A stretch of 38,861 bases of DNA from Acidobacteriota bacterium (GCA_018269075.1 JAFDVJ010000031.1:1-38861); one strand, 5' to 3'. Numbered from the stretch's first letter, positions 8,186 through 17,653 are shown. A program made the numbers and translations. The notes: generated by a model not told the origin, from the letters alone.

Positions 8186-11146
8186 TTAACTGACGGCGCG
8201 CTGGCGCTGCGCCTGCGCCTGCGGAAAAACGAGCTCGAAGGTCGTGCCCTCGCCGACGCGGCTGTTGGCTTCGATCGTTCCGGCGTGTTCCTGAACGATG
8301 CCGTAGGAAACCGCCAGCCCCAGTCCCGTGCCGCTGCCGACGGCTTTGGTCGTAAAAAACGGATCGTAGATCTTGTTCAGATTTTCGGCCGAAATGCCTT
8401 CGCCGGTGTCGGCGACCCTGACGACGATCTCGCCGGTGTCGGTGAACGAAGTGGTCAGCGTGATCCGCCCGCCGCCGATCATCGCGTCGCGGGCGTTGAG
8501 GATCAGATTCGTGAAAACCTGCTGCAGCTTGCCGGCGTTACCGAAAATCTTCGGATCGTCGGGCGCGTAATTTTTGACGATCTCGATGCTCGATTTACGC
8601 ATTTGCGGCTCCAGCAGCTGAAGCGTGTCGTCGAGCAGTTTGTTAACCCGCAGCTCGGTGAAATCGGTCGAATTTCCGCTCCGCGAAAAATTAAGCAGGT
8701 TGCTGGCGATGTTGGTGGCGCGCTCGGTCTGTTTCTGGACCTTGAGCAGCAGCGCGTGTTTCGGATCGGTTTCGGGAATCATCCCGAGCAGCATCTGCGT
8801 GTAGCTCGAAACACCGGTCAGCGGCGTGTTGACCTCGTGCGCGACGCCGGCGGCGAGCAGGCCGATGCTCGAAAGCTTTTCGCTCTGCTGGAGCGTTTCT
8901 TCGAGCTTGACGCGGCCGGTGACGTTTTCGAGAACGACGATCGCGCCGGTCTGGTTTTGGGAAACCGACCGCAGCGGCGCGACCGCGACGTTCAGAATCA
9001 GCGATTTCCCGTCGGCCGCGCGGGCGTAAAGCTTGTAGGCGTGGCGGATCTCGGTCAGATGCCAGCGCGATTTGCCGAGGATGTTTTCCAGATTCTTCGC
9101 GAACGCCCGGTCGAAAATATCCTCGACCGGCCGGCCGATCGTTTCGCTGCGGCTGAGGCCGAGCATCTCTTCGAAGGTCGAGTTGCAGCGGGTGATGCAG
9201 CCGTTTTCGTCGACCGCGAGCAGGCCGACGTTGACCGATTCGACGATCGATTCGTTGAATTCCTTGAGCAGCGCGAGCTCTTCGGCGCGTTTTTCCTGTT
9301 CCTGATAGAGCAGGCTGTTTTCGACGGCGACCGCCACATAGCCGGCGACCGTCTGCAAAATTTCGAGGTCCTCGCTCGAGAGCAGCGAACCGTCGCCGGC
9401 GCGTCCGAGTCCGATCACGGCGATCATCCGGCCGCGCGCCACGCACGGCACGAAATAATGAAGCTCCTGCCGGACGATCGTTTTCCCGCCGCCGTTCGAA
9501 TTGAGAATCTCGTTTTCGAGCTGTTCGAGCTCGTCGGCCCGGACGATGCCTTTCTGCGCGCTCTTCCGGCGGATCATCTGCCGGAAATCGGGCGGAATCC
9601 TGTATTCTTCGCTGAGGCCGACCGATTTGGCGAGCCGGTAATGCTCGGCGGCGTCTTTGTCCTCGATGAAGACCGCGACCTTTTCGACGTCGAGAACCTG
9701 CCGGAGCCGTTCCGTCAGCGCATTGAGCAGCGGTTCGAGCGCGGTCGTCGCCGAGAGCGTCCGGCCGAAATCGAGCAGGCCGCGCCGCAGATCGTAGCGC
9801 TCGCCGTAAAAGAAGCGGTCGGCGCGCTCCTGCAGGAATTTCTTCAGCGGCTCGCTCAGCAGGACGATCGCGGCCATCGCGACGATCGCGATCAGAGCGC
9901 GGAGCGTGATTTCGGTCGTCGAAAGATTGCTGCCGACCGCGAGGAAAACGAGTCCGAGCGCGACCGCGCCGATCATCATCGCGATCGCCACCGTCGTCAG
10001 CGCGTAAACGAGCGCGCGGCGGACGACGACGTCGACGTCCATCAGGCGGTAGCGCACGACCGAATGGCCGAAGCTCAGCGGAATCAGCGCCAGCGGCAGC
10101 GTCGTGATCGCCGTCGTGTAGGTATCGTCCGGCAAATAGATGAACCGCCGGACGAACTGCACGGCGGCGATCGGAATGATCGCCGCCAAAGTTCCCCACA
10201 TCGCCCATTTCAGACGCTGGCGGACGATCGTCTGCCGGTTGCGCCAGAAACGCCGGATCAGAATGCCCGCGCCGGCCGCGACGTAAACGACGAAATGGTA
10301 AAAGTTGGCCTGGTAAAGATTGAAAATCAGATCGTACCGGTCGAGCAGATGCGCCATCGATTCGGCCAGCCCGGATTTCGGGAAGATCTGCAGCACGATC
10401 GAGAACCAGAAAATGCCGGCGGTGATCACGGCGGCCGGCGTGTAAAGCAGATAAGTCGGCCAGCGCGATCCGTCAAAAACCTCGCTGCGGGTCGGGTAGC
10501 GCAGACAAAAATGCAGAAACAGCGGCGCGAACAGTGCGAAGGCGAGATTATCGAGCAGATTGATCGCGAGATCGAAATCCTCGCCGAGATACAGCGGCTT
10601 GTAAACCTGAAAAACGAAGGCCGCCAGACAGATCGTCGCGAAATGCAGAACGAACGGCGACCGGCCGCCCTGTTTGAACAGCACGAACATCCCGACCCCG
10701 AGCCAGATGAGCCCGACGATCGTCAGAAAAACTATCGGCGCAGTCCAGCGCGGCTGCGAATCGATATGCTTCAGGTCGGCGTAATATTCGTTGTTGAGGA
10801 AGGAGTAGGGCTTAACGATCGAGTAGGTCAGATTGCCGTCGACGCCGACCGTTTCGAGGAACATCTGAACGTCGGCCGGCGAGGTGATTTCCTGGTTTTC
10901 CTCACCTTCGATCTGAATTCCGACAAGCCGGTCGCCCACCGAAATCCCGGCGCGCGCACCGGCGAACCCGGGCAGAACCTTTTCGGCGTAGATGCCGCCG
11001 TCGGCCTGCAGCTGCCAGACGACGCCGTCCGTCGGCGGAAGTTTGTGAAACGTCCGCTGCGACAGGTTCAGAGCGCCGCCGACCACGAATAAAACCGTCG
11101 CCAGCAGCCAAATCAAGCTCCAACTTGTCAGCACTTTTCCCGTCAT
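8186..11146 (-). CDS. Membrane sensor histidine kinase (PDZ-like, 7-8 TM, GAF, PAS, HisKA, HATPase)
   Basis: 986 residues. After an N-terminal helix (about 8-27) comes a periplasmic PDZ-like segment (about 40-115, with GARAGISVGDRLVGI). A run of membrane helices extends to about 440, then a GAF-like domain (about 455-610), a PAS domain (about 625-740), and HisKA with the phospho-acceptor His770 in GVAHEVNTPLTG. The ATPase has the N box near NLILNARDA, G1 DTGEGIS and G2 GTGLGL. It should autophosphorylate and pass phosphate to an unlinked response regulator, because no receiver domain or regulator gene is adjacent. The PDZ-like loop suggests sensing of exported peptides or misfolded protein; that is inference. 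The ATG has no clear Shine-Dalgarno. A 935-codon open frame on the opposite strand is a codon-bias shadow. Confidence 0.9.
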   Translation of the reverse strand: MTGKVLTSWSLIWLLATVLFVVGGALNLSQRTFHKLPPTDGVVWQLQADGGIYAEKVLPGFAGARAGISVGDRLVGIQIEGEENQEITSPADVQMFLETVGVDGNLTYSIVKPYSFLNNEYYADLKHIDSQPRWTAPIVFLTIVGLIWLGVGMFVLFKQGGRSPFVLHFATICLAAFVFQVYKPLYLGEDFDLAINLLDNLAFALFAPLFLHFCLRYPTRSEVFDGSRWPTYLLYTPAAVITAGIFWFSIVLQIFPKSGLAESMAHLLDRYDLIFNLYQANFYHFVVYVAAGAGILIRRFWRNRQTIVRQRLKWAMWGTLAAIIPIAAVQFVRRFIYLPDDTYTTAITTLPLALIPLSFGHSVVRYRLMDVDVVVRRALVYALTTVAIAMMIGAVALGLVFLAVGSNLSTTEITLRALIAIVAMAAIVLLSEPLKKFLQERADRFFYGERYDLRRGLLDFGRTLSATTALEPLLNALTERLRQVLDVEKVAVFIEDKDAAEHYRLAKSVGLSEEYRIPPDFRQMIRRKSAQKGIVRADELEQLENEILNSNGGGKTIVRQELHYFVPCVARGRMIAVIGLGRAGDGSLLSSEDLEILQTVAGYVAVAVENSLLYQEQEKRAEELALLKEFNESIVESVNVGLLAVDENGCITRCNSTFEEMLGLSRSETIGRPVEDIFDRAFAKNLENILGKSRWHLTEIRHAYKLYARAADGKSLILNVAVAPLRSVSQNQTGAIVVLENVTGRVKLEETLQQSEKLSSIGLLAAGVAHEVNTPLTGVSSYTQMLLGMIPETDPKHALLLKVQKQTERATNIASNLLNFSRSGNSTDFTELRVNKLLDDTLQLLEPQMRKSSIEIVKNYAPDDPKIFGNAGKLQQVFTNLILNARDAMIGGGRITLTTSFTDTGEIVVRVADTGEGISAENLNKIYDPFFTTKAVGSGTGLGLAVSYGIVQEHAGTIEANSRVGEGTTFELVFPQAQAQRQRAVS

Positions 11147-11315
11147 TATTTTCGGGCAAACTTACCCGTTTTTTTCAACGCAAGATACGTTCCAGTTTTT
11201 TTCTGCCGAAATTAATAATTAAATCTCTGACAAATAAGGTGTTTCTTCACCAGTAAACGATTAATATGCCGCGATTTCATTCAGTTTTTTGCTTTGCATC
11301 CGAGAATTTGGAAAC

Positions 11316-11350
11316 AAAAAAATCCAAAGCCCTGAAAATGCGGCTTTGGA
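11316..11350 (-). terminator. Rho-independent terminator after the beta-barrel gene
   Basis: A perfect 9-base-pair stem (11323-11331 with 11342-11350) around a 10-base loop is followed, on the minus strand, by seven consecutive T at 11322-11316. It lies 25 bases past the stop of the gene at 11376-13148, so it ends that transcript before the histidine kinase gene. Confidence 0.85.
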
Positions 11351-11375
11351 CGGAAAAAGTTCGGGTGCGCCGGGT

Positions 11376-13148
11376 TTAGAACCGGACGAGGATTCCACCG
11401 CGCAAAATTCGTCGCTGTGCGGATAATTTCAGGCTTCCTTCTTCGGTGTTGATGCCCGCCTGTTTGTCGAGCAGATTGCGCGCGTCGATCACCGCCTCGG
11501 CGCGGATCGGCAGGCCGAGAGTCGGCAGCGACTGCGTGACGACGACGCTCAGGCCCGGATCGTAAATCGCCATCCGACCCTGAAACGGGTCGATCGCGAA
11601 AACGGTCGCCTGCGGCGATAAACGAAAAACCGTCTTGACCTGCGTGCCGGTCCGCAGGGCCGCGTCGAACTGGCTGAAAAACGTTTGAAAATAAGCGTTT
11701 TCGAAGACGTTCGCCGGATTCGTCAGCGCCTGCGGCGAGAGCTTCTGGCCGTTGCCGGCGGCATAGCCGGCCGACGCGCTGAAAATGTCGTTGATCCGCC
11801 GCGAATAGACGACGCGGACGCCCTGCGCCCGGCCCTGCTGGTTGGCGACGAGCTTATCGCCCGCAGCGCCCAGAAAGTCGATCGGCAGGTTGATCAGGCC
11901 GACCCCGCGGCCGCTCGTCAGATCGAAAAAGACGTTCGCCTCGACCGACGAGTTTTCGTCGAGAATGCGTTCGAGGCCGAACTCGAAACGGCTGCTTTTG
12001 TTGAGCCGCGGCTTGTCGTTCTCGACGACGAAATCCTGCACGGCCACCGGCTCGCGAAACGCGACCTGCGCGTTTTCGAGGTCGATCGCCTGCGACCAGT
12101 TTTTTTCCTCGGTCTGCGTCGTGTAGGAAGTCCGGAGCCGCGTTTTCGAATTGAGATCGAACTGGAGTCCGAGCCGCGGAGTGATCGACGAATCGCCGCC
12201 CGCGCCCATCAGCCGCGAATAATCGAGGCCGAAAACGAAGACGACGCCGTTATTCAATTTCCACTCGTCGAGCGCCTGCACCGAAAACTGGCCGAGCGGC
12301 TTCCGGGATTTTTCGGTTTCGACCTTGCCGAGCCGGGCGACGGCCGCGTTGACGCGCAGCTGGTGCCGGCTGTTCGGGCGGAAAGTCAGTTTCGTCTCGA
12401 AGCGCTGCGGCGCGTCCGGATTGGTCGCCGCCTGACCGGCCAGAATGACCTCTGTGTTTTCGTTGACCGGCAGCAGCGTCGCGAAATTGGCGCCCGTATA
12501 GGTTTCCCCGTCGGAGCCGGCGACGAAGGTTTCGACGACGGTCTGGCTTTTACGCTTGATCTTTTCCGCATCGTCGCTGACGAAATTCGTTTCGCCCGGC
12601 GCGTTTTCGAGCGCCGGCGCGTCGGTTTTCGCTTCCGTGTCGGCGACCGGCGTGCGGCCTTCGTTGTTCTGGTAGATCGACGCCCGGATGCCGGCGGCCG
12701 TGATCCGCCATTTCGAGCTGTTGCGGTCGGGCCGTTTCTCGGGCAGCGTGTTGCCGCTGCCGGCCCGTTCGAGATTAAAGCGGTAATTGAGCTCGGTCGA
12801 ACGGCTGACCTCGACCGATTGATACGTCACCGGGTTGAAGCCCTGCGCGACGGCGAGCACCGTGTAGGTGCCGGGCAGCACTTTCGCCAGAAAATTTCCG
12901 CTGGCGGTCGACCGGACCTGTTTCAGAAGCTGCGACGTGCCGACCCTGAAAAAGGAAACGTAGGCGTCGGCGATCGGATTGCCCGCTTCGTCGCGGACGC
13001 TTCCCTTAATGATGCCGAGCAGTCCTTTATTTTCGACGATCACGGCCGCCGCCCGCGTCTCGGACGCGGAAACAAAAACCGCGGAGACGATCGTCAGCGT
13101 GACCAGGACAGTTCTCAGAAAAAGTTTTGGGGCTTCGGAAAAACTCAT
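11376..13148 (-). CDS. Outer-membrane beta-barrel protein with carboxypeptidase-regulatory-like domain
   Basis: 590 residues from an ATG preceded by GGAGG; a TTG one codon earlier is also possible. A signal peptide covers about the first 34 residues (hydrophobic VLVTLTIVSAVFV, ending near ETRAAA). A carboxypeptidase D regulatory-like beta-sandwich follows at about 46-118 (GSVRDEAGNPIADAYV, then GNFLAKVLPGTYTVLA). A low-complexity linker precedes a long region of alternating strands resembling the barrel of TonB-dependent receptors. The chain ends in GILVRF, the C-terminal aromatic typical of BAM-inserted proteins. No TonB box or plug domain is evident between sandwich and barrel, so active import is doubtful. 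It stands alone, with a terminator after it. The cargo or role is unknown. Confidence 0.75.
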   Translation of the reverse strand: MSFSEAPKLFLRTVLVTLTIVSAVFVSASETRAAAVIVENKGLLGIIKGSVRDEAGNPIADAYVSFFRVGTSQLLKQVRSTASGNFLAKVLPGTYTVLAVAQGFNPVTYQSVEVSRSTELNYRFNLERAGSGNTLPEKRPDRNSSKWRITAAGIRASIYQNNEGRTPVADTEAKTDAPALENAPGETNFVSDDAEKIKRKSQTVVETFVAGSDGETYTGANFATLLPVNENTEVILAGQAATNPDAPQRFETKLTFRPNSRHQLRVNAAVARLGKVETEKSRKPLGQFSVQALDEWKLNNGVVFVFGLDYSRLMGAGGDSSITPRLGLQFDLNSKTRLRTSYTTQTEEKNWSQAIDLENAQVAFREPVAVQDFVVENDKPRLNKSSRFEFGLERILDENSSVEANVFFDLTSGRGVGLINLPIDFLGAAGDKLVANQQGRAQGVRVVYSRRINDIFSASAGYAAGNGQKLSPQALTNPANVFENAYFQTFFSQFDAALRTGTQVKTVFRLSPQATVFAIDPFQGRMAIYDPGLSVVVTQSLPTLGLPIRAEAVIDARNLLDKQAGINTEEGSLKLSAQRRILRGGILVRF

Positions 13149-13379
13149 CAAAAAAGCGACCTCCGCTCAAACCAGCTCACGGGGAGAACTTAGTTTACAA
13201 GGAGTGCTGAAACTACTATTAACTACTCAGGTGCTAAACCGGGCACTCTGGTTATTTTCTTTCGGAAAATCAAATGTGTCAAGCCTGCAAAGACACCGAC
13301 GTTTGGTTGATATGATGCGCCCCGGCCGCCAAAGTTTGCCTTAACGGTCATTTTTTTACCGTCGGGCGCGCCGTCGAAC

Positions 13380-13407
13380 TTGACAAAGTTTCCCTAACGG
13401 CTAGAAT
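13380..13407 (+). promoter_or_regulatory. Sigma-70 promoter of tRNA-Ser
   Basis: TTGACA (13380-13385) and TAGAAT (13402-13407) with a 16-base spacer lie 29 bases before the mature 5' end of the tRNA. The -35 is perfect and the -10 matches at five of six positions. This is the strongest housekeeping promoter pattern I see in the window. Confidence 0.7.
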
Positions 13408-13436
13408 TAAAAATTGCCTTTCAAGTTATAGGCAAC

Positions 13437-13527
13437 GGAGATGTGGCTGAGTGGCTGAAAGCGGCAGTTTGCTAAATTGTTGAGGGTCAAAAGCCCTCCA
13501 CAGGTTCGAATCCTGTCATCTCCGCCA
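13437..13527 (+). tRNA. tRNA-Ser (anticodon GCT)
   Basis: A full class II tRNA can be folded by eye. The 7-base acceptor stem is GGAGATG (13437-13443) with CATCTCC (13517-13523), discriminator G13524, and CCA encoded at 13525-13527. The anticodon loop TTGCTAA (13469-13475) carries GCT at 13471-13473, reading AGC/AGU serine codons. A long variable arm (GAGGG...CCCTC) and the T-loop GGTTCGAATCC are present, as expected for serine tRNA. The anticodon stem contains two G-T pairs. It has its own promoter and terminator, so it is a single-gene transcript rather than part of the gltX unit. Confidence 0.96.
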
Positions 13528-13540
13528 TCAATTTTCTTCG

Positions 13541-13580
13541 AAAGCTATCAAACCGCAATTTGATAGCTTTTCGTATTTTT
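13541..13580 (+). terminator. Rho-independent terminator after tRNA-Ser
   Basis: A perfect 12-base-pair stem (13541-13552 with 13559-13570) with a six-base loop is followed by TCGTATTTTT. It begins 14 bases after the encoded CCA and isolates the tRNA from gltX. The stem starts with AAA, so it could also work weakly in the other direction. Confidence 0.85.
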
Positions 13581-13581
13581 A

Positions 13582-13614
13582 CCGGCGGTTGCCGAATCAT
13601 TCGGCGACGACCGG
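13582..13614 (+). promoter_or_regulatory. Hairpin in the leader just before gltX
   Basis: An imperfect stem-loop: CCGG (13582-13585) pairs with 13611-13614, and GTTGCCGAA (13588-13596) pairs with TTCGGCGAC (13600-13608) apart from one wobble, around a 3-base loop. It ends 12 bases before the gltX ATG, where no Shine-Dalgarno is visible. It could affect translation start; no known riboswitch class is recognised. Confidence 0.35.
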
Positions 13615-13626
13615 ACCCGATAATTT

Positions 13627-15120
13627 ATGACTGTAAGAGTTCGTTTCGCTCCTTCGCCCACGGGTTATCTGCACATCGGTTCCGCGCGGACCGCGCTTTT
13701 CAATTATCTTTACGCCCGCAGCGTCGGCGGAAAATTTCTGCTGCGGATCGAGGACACCGATCAGAAACGGTCGACCGACGAATCGCTGAGTTCGATCCTC
13801 GACGGGCTCGACTGGCTCGGCTTCGCGCCGGACGAGGAGATCGTCTTTCAGTCGAAGAACATCGAAATTCACCGCGCCGCCGCGCTCCGGCTGCTCGCCG
13901 AGGGCAAGGCCTACCGCGATTTCACGCCGAAGGAAGAACCCGGCGACCAGAACGTCAAGCAGGCGATCGTCGATCGCGCGCGCCGGCAGGGCGGCGACAA
14001 GAACCTGCGCGACAACCCGTATCGCGAGCTCTCGACGGAGGAATCCGACGCGCGCGCCGCCGCCGGCGAGCCGTTCGCGATCCGCCTGAAAGTTCCCGAA
14101 AACGGTCAAACCATTTTCGAAGACGCGGTTTACGGTCATAATGAACGCGCTTACTCGGAGACCGAAGACCTCGTCCTGCTGCGTTCGGACGGCTCGCCGC
14201 TCTATAATCTGGCGGTCGTCTGCGACGACATCGAGATGGGCATCACCGACGTCATTCGCGGTCAGGATCACATCAACAACACGCACAAGCAGATCCTGAT
14301 CTACGAGGCTTTGGGCGAAAAAGTGCCGAATTTCGCGCATCTGCCGCTGATCCTCGCGCCGGGCGGAAAAAAGCTCTCGAAACGGCTTCACGGCGAGATC
14401 GTCTCGATGACGACCTACCGCGACGCCGGATTCCTGGCGGCCGCGTTCCGCAATTTTCTCGCGCTTTTGGGCTGGTCGCCGAAATCCGAGCAGGAAATTA
14501 TGACGATGGACGAGCTCGTCGCCGCCTTTTCGCTCGACGGCATCCACCGCAACCCGGCGATCTTCAATTTCGACGCCAACAACCCGAAGCGCTGGACCGA
14601 CGACAAGGCGATCTGGATGAACGCCGAATACGTCCGCACGATGCCGCTCGGCGAGCTGCTGCCGCACGTCAAAACCGAGCTCAAAGCGGCCAAATTGTGG
14701 CGCGACGAATACGAGGACGAGGACCGCGAATGGTACGAAAAAACGGTCGATCTGATCCGCGAGCGGTTTTTCACGCTCAGGGATTTCTCGTCGCAGGGCC
14801 GCGCCTATTTCTCGGAAGACTATGATTTCGACCCGGCGGCGGTCAATAAGAACCTGAAGAAATTTCCCGATCTCGAACAATGGCTGCCGGAACTGGCCGA
14901 CCGGCTCGAAACGCTCGCGGATTTTTCGGAACAGCCGATCCACGATCTGGTCGCCGCGATGGCCGAGGAAAAAGGCACGAAGCTCGGCGTTTTGATGAAC
15001 GGCGCGCGGACCGCCCTGACCGGCGTCGCCGTCGGCCCGTCGATGCTCGCCGTTTTCGAGACGGTCGGGCGCGAACGCTCGGTGATGCGGCTTAAAAGCA
15101 AAGTCGTCTGGAATCTGTAA
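13627..15120 (+). CDS. gltX: Glutamyl-tRNA synthetase
   Basis: 497-residue class I aminoacyl-tRNA synthetase that charges tRNA-Glu with glutamate in the cytoplasm. The HIGH motif is PSPTGYLHIG (9-18) and the KMSKS motif is KKLSKR (248-253); both frame the ATP site. IEDTDQKRS (41-49) and DHINNTHKQILIYEALG (214-230) are further GluRS signatures. Length is normal and the C-terminal anticodon-binding helical part is complete. The cysteine zinc site of some GluRS is absent around 97-105. The ATG follows a hairpin and an AT-rich stretch with no Shine-Dalgarno. The next gene begins one base after the stop, so the two are co-transcribed. Whether it also misacylates tRNA-Gln cannot be judged here. Confidence 0.97.
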   Translation: MTVRVRFAPSPTGYLHIGSARTALFNYLYARSVGGKFLLRIEDTDQKRSTDESLSSILDGLDWLGFAPDEEIVFQSKNIEIHRAAALRLLAEGKAYRDFTPKEEPGDQNVKQAIVDRARRQGGDKNLRDNPYRELSTEESDARAAAGEPFAIRLKVPENGQTIFEDAVYGHNERAYSETEDLVLLRSDGSPLYNLAVVCDDIEMGITDVIRGQDHINNTHKQILIYEALGEKVPNFAHLPLILAPGGKKLSKRLHGEIVSMTTYRDAGFLAAAFRNFLALLGWSPKSEQEIMTMDELVAAFSLDGIHRNPAIFNFDANNPKRWTDDKAIWMNAEYVRTMPLGELLPHVKTELKAAKLWRDEYEDEDREWYEKTVDLIRERFFTLRDFSSQGRAYFSEDYDFDPAAVNKNLKKFPDLEQWLPELADRLETLADFSEQPIHDLVAAMAEEKGTKLGVLMNGARTALTGVAVGPSMLAVFETVGRERSVMRLKSKVVWNL

Positions 15121-15121
15121 A

Positions 15122-15598
15122 ATGACCGTCCGGCTCGAAACAGCAACCGCCAGCGATATTCCGCAAATTATCGCGCTGATGCGCGAATTCGCCGAATACG
15201 AAAAGCTGCTCGACAGCTTCGAAACCACCGAAGAACGCCTGCAAACGGCGCTTTTCGGCGACGGCCGGGTCGCCGAAGCGCTGCTCGCATTCGACGGCGA
15301 ACGGGCCGTCGCCTACGCGATTTTCTTTCCGTATTTCGCGACCTTTCGCGGCCAGCGCGGATTTTTTCTCGAGGATATTTTCATCACGAAAGACTATCGC
15401 GGCCGCGGGCTCGGCGAAACAATTCTCCGACGAATCGCCAAACTGGCGCAGTCGCGCGGCTTCGAGCGGATCGATTTTCAGGTTCTCGGCTGGAACACGC
15501 CGGCGATTGATTTTTACGAAAAACTCGGCGCCGTGCGCGACGACGAAGAACGCCATTTCAAATTCACCGACGACGCCTTTCGCGATCTCGCCGGCTAA
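15122..15598 (+). CDS. GNAT-family N-acetyltransferase (diamine/spermidine acetyltransferase-like)
   Basis: 158-residue acetyl-CoA-dependent N-acetyltransferase. The acetyl-CoA loop is visible as DYRGRGLGETILRR (about 89-102). It is preceded by GFFLEDIFI, and followed by QVLGWNTPAIDFYEKLGA, the pattern of the SSAT/thialysine acetyltransferase branch. A small amine is therefore the likely substrate, but this is family resemblance only. Its ATG sits one base after the gltX stop, so it depends on translation or transcription of gltX. The gene ends before a stretch of AATCCGA repeats shared with the convergent activator gene. Confidence 0.85.
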   Translation: MTVRLETATASDIPQIIALMREFAEYEKLLDSFETTEERLQTALFGDGRVAEALLAFDGERAVAYAIFFPYFATFRGQRGFFLEDIFITKDYRGRGLGETILRRIAKLAQSRGFERIDFQVLGWNTPAIDFYEKLGAVRDDEERHFKFTDDAFRDLAG

Positions 15599-15687
15599 AA
15601 AGCCCAACCCATTTCGAAAAATCGTGCCCGGCCTTTTTAGCAAATCCCAAACCTGCTCTAGCCCCCTAAACCGCCTCAATTTCGAGC

Positions 15688-15719
15688 AATCCGAAATCCG
15701 CAATCCGAAATCCGAAATC
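15688..15719. repeat. AATCCGA heptamer repeat, single arm
   Basis: About four and a half copies of the 7-base unit AATCCGA, one with a C for A change. They lie between the convergent acetyltransferase and activator genes and touch the activator stop codon. The same unit recurs at 31775-31958 and 38466-38508. Confidence 0.85.
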
Positions 15720-17619
15720 ACAATGGTTTCCTGACGTTCAGCGTCCGGATCAACCGGTGAAGGTTCGCCGGGTGAAGACCCAAAATTCTGGCGGCCTCGG
15801 TGTAACTGCCGCCGGCCTGCGCCAGAGTCTTGAGAATCAAAGACTTCTTCATCTCGTTGACCGCTTTCTGATATTCCAGCACCGGCGTCTCGGCGCCCGC
15901 CGCTTCGGACATCGTTTCGGGCAGATCTTCGGGCAGCACGAATTCCGTGCCACCGAGCACGACGGCGCGCTCGATCGCGTTTTCCAGTTCGCGAACGTTG
16001 CCGGGAAAATCGTAATTCGTCAGTAAATGACGGGCTTCGCGCGAAATTCCGTCGACTTTTCGCTTGCATTTCGGGCCGTATTTCGCGACGAAATGCTCGG
16101 CCAGCGGGAGGATGTCCTCGCGGCGCTCGCGGAGCGGCGGCATCCGGAGCTCGACGACGTTGAGCCGGTAATACAGATCCGACCGGAAATTGCCGTTTTT
16201 GATCTCGTCCTCGAGCGCGCGGTTGGTCGCCGCGACGACGCGCACGTCGACCCGGATCGGCCGCGTCCCGCCGACGCGCTCGAATTCGCGTTCCTGGAGC
16301 ACGCGCAGGAGTTTGACCTGCATCGCGAGCGACATCTCGCCGACCTCGTCGAGAAAGATCGTCCCGCCGTCGGCGATCTCAAACTTGCCTTTTTTCTGCG
16401 CGACGGCGGTCGTAAACGCGCCGCGCTCGTGGCCGAACAGCTCGGATTCGAGCAGGTTGTCCTGCAGCGCCGCGCAGTTGATCGCGACGAACGGCTTCGC
16501 GCTCCGCTCGCTGTTTTCGTGGATCGCGGCCGCGGCGAGCTCTTTGCCGGTCCCGCTTTCGCCGCGGATCAGAACGGTCGTGTCGGCGGCGGCGACCTTT
16601 TCGATAAAGCGGAAAACCTTCTGCATCGCCGCGCTCTCGCCGATCATATTATGTTCGAGCCGGATTTCCCGCCGGAGCCGCAGGTTCTCGCTTTCGAGCC
16701 GTTCGAGATGGCGGACATTTTCGAGCACGACCGAAAAAATTCCGGCGACGGCCGCCGCGAACTGCAGATGGTTTTCGTCGAAGCCGCGCGCCGGGTCGTC
16801 CGTATCGAGATAGATCAGCCCGGCCGATTCGCCGCCCGCCGCGAGCGGCACGCAGAGCAGCGAGTCGGTCCGCGCGGCGAGCAGGCTGTCGGCGTTTTTG
16901 AAAGCCGGATTGGTTTCGACCCGGCGGCATAAAACCGCCGTTTTTTCGCGCGCGACCTGCTCGGCGACCGTCTGGCTGAGACGGATCGGCTGATTCGCGC
17001 CCGCCGTCCGGCCGCGGCTGAAAACGGCGGTCGGATTCCGGAAATCGTCATCGAACAGCAAGATCGCGCCGCGCCGGGCGGGCAGGGCTTCGAACAAGGA
17101 ATCGAAAACCGTTTTCTGCAGTGATTCCAGATCGCGCAGCCGGCCGAGCCGGACGTTCAGATCGAGCAGCGCGCTCAGACTGCGGGCGGTCGTTTCGTCC
17201 GGAGCGAGCGCCGTCAGCATTTGGGCCGAATTCAGATAGATCGCGTCTTTTTTTTCGAGCCGGACGGTCGAGCCGGCGGTGATCTCGCTCCCGAATTCGA
17301 CCGCGCCCGGCGCGCCGGTTTCGGTTTCGAATTCGAAAAAGATGAACGAGATGTCGCCGAGCGTCAGCCGGTCGCCGTGGCGAATCGCGGTTTCGCGGGC
17401 CGCTTCGCCGTTGACGAAAGTGCCGTTAAAGCTGCCGAGATCGACGACCGAAAAGCCCGCGCCGTCGTTTTTGACGAGACAATGCCGCCGCGAGATCGAG
17501 CGGTCGGGAATGCGCAGATCGTTGGTCTTGTCGCGTCCGATCGACATTTCGCGCCCGTCGAGCGCGTACGTCGTTCCCTCGAACGAACCGGAAATTGCAA
17601 GCAGTCTGGGATTCGTCAT
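15718..17619 (-). CDS. FHA-GAF-AAA+-Fis sigma-54-type transcriptional activator
   Basis: 633 residues from the ATG at 17619; a TTG five codons earlier is less likely. An FHA domain at about 5-98 ([29 protein letters not shown]) would bind phosphothreonine. A GAF domain spans about 145-305. The AAA+ domain at about 325-550 has Walker A GESGTGKE (353-360) and Walker B FLDE. The Fis-type helix-turn-helix is at 604-628 ([21 protein letters not shown]). The sigma-54 contact loop reads GAFTTA (400-405) instead of GAFTGA. The DNA strand was re-read at this point (ACG ACC GCC) and supports it. That loop glycine is normally conserved, so the protein may use sigma-54 unusually or not at all. A Ser/Thr kinase gene 1.1 kb away could feed the FHA domain; inferred. 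Confidence 0.9.
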   Translation of the reverse strand: MTNPRLLAISGSFEGTTYALDGREMSIGRDKTNDLRIPDRSISRRHCLVKNDGAGFSVVDLGSFNGTFVNGEAARETAIRHGDRLTLGDISFIFFEFETETGAPGAVEFGSEITAGSTVRLEKKDAIYLNSAQMLTALAPDETTARSLSALLDLNVRLGRLRDLESLQKTVFDSLFEALPARRGAILLFDDDFRNPTAVFSRGRTAGANQPIRLSQTVAEQVAREKTAVLCRRVETNPAFKNADSLLAARTDSLLCVPLAAGGESAGLIYLDTDDPARGFDENHLQFAAAVAGIFSVVLENVRHLERLESENLRLRREIRLEHNMIGESAAMQKVFRFIEKVAAADTTVLIRGESGTGKELAAAAIHENSERSAKPFVAINCAALQDNLLESELFGHERGAFTTAVAQKKGKFEIADGGTIFLDEVGEMSLAMQVKLLRVLQEREFERVGGTRPIRVDVRVVAATNRALEDEIKNGNFRSDLYYRLNVVELRMPPLRERREDILPLAEHFVAKYGPKCKRKVDGISREARHLLTNYDFPGNVRELENAIERAVVLGGTEFVLPEDLPETMSEAAGAETPVLEYQKAVNEMKKSLILKTLAQAGGSYTEAARILGLHPANLHRLIRTLNVRKPL

Positions 17620-17653
17620 AAGCCGGCCAGTCAAAATATTCGACTATTAATTT

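Noticed and set aside
8285..11092. A 935-codon open frame on the plus strand opposite the histidine kinase, and similar ones at 13597-15228, 18964-20832 and 23281-25674.
   Set aside because: They mirror strongly coding genes in GC-rich sequence, are full of Arg and low in ordered hydrophobic patterns, and have no recognisable domain.
13253..13282. TTGACA on the minus strand (13277-13282) as the promoter of the beta-barrel gene.
   Set aside because: The -35 is perfect, but the only -10 at 18 bases is AAAATA and other spacings are worse; too weak to list.
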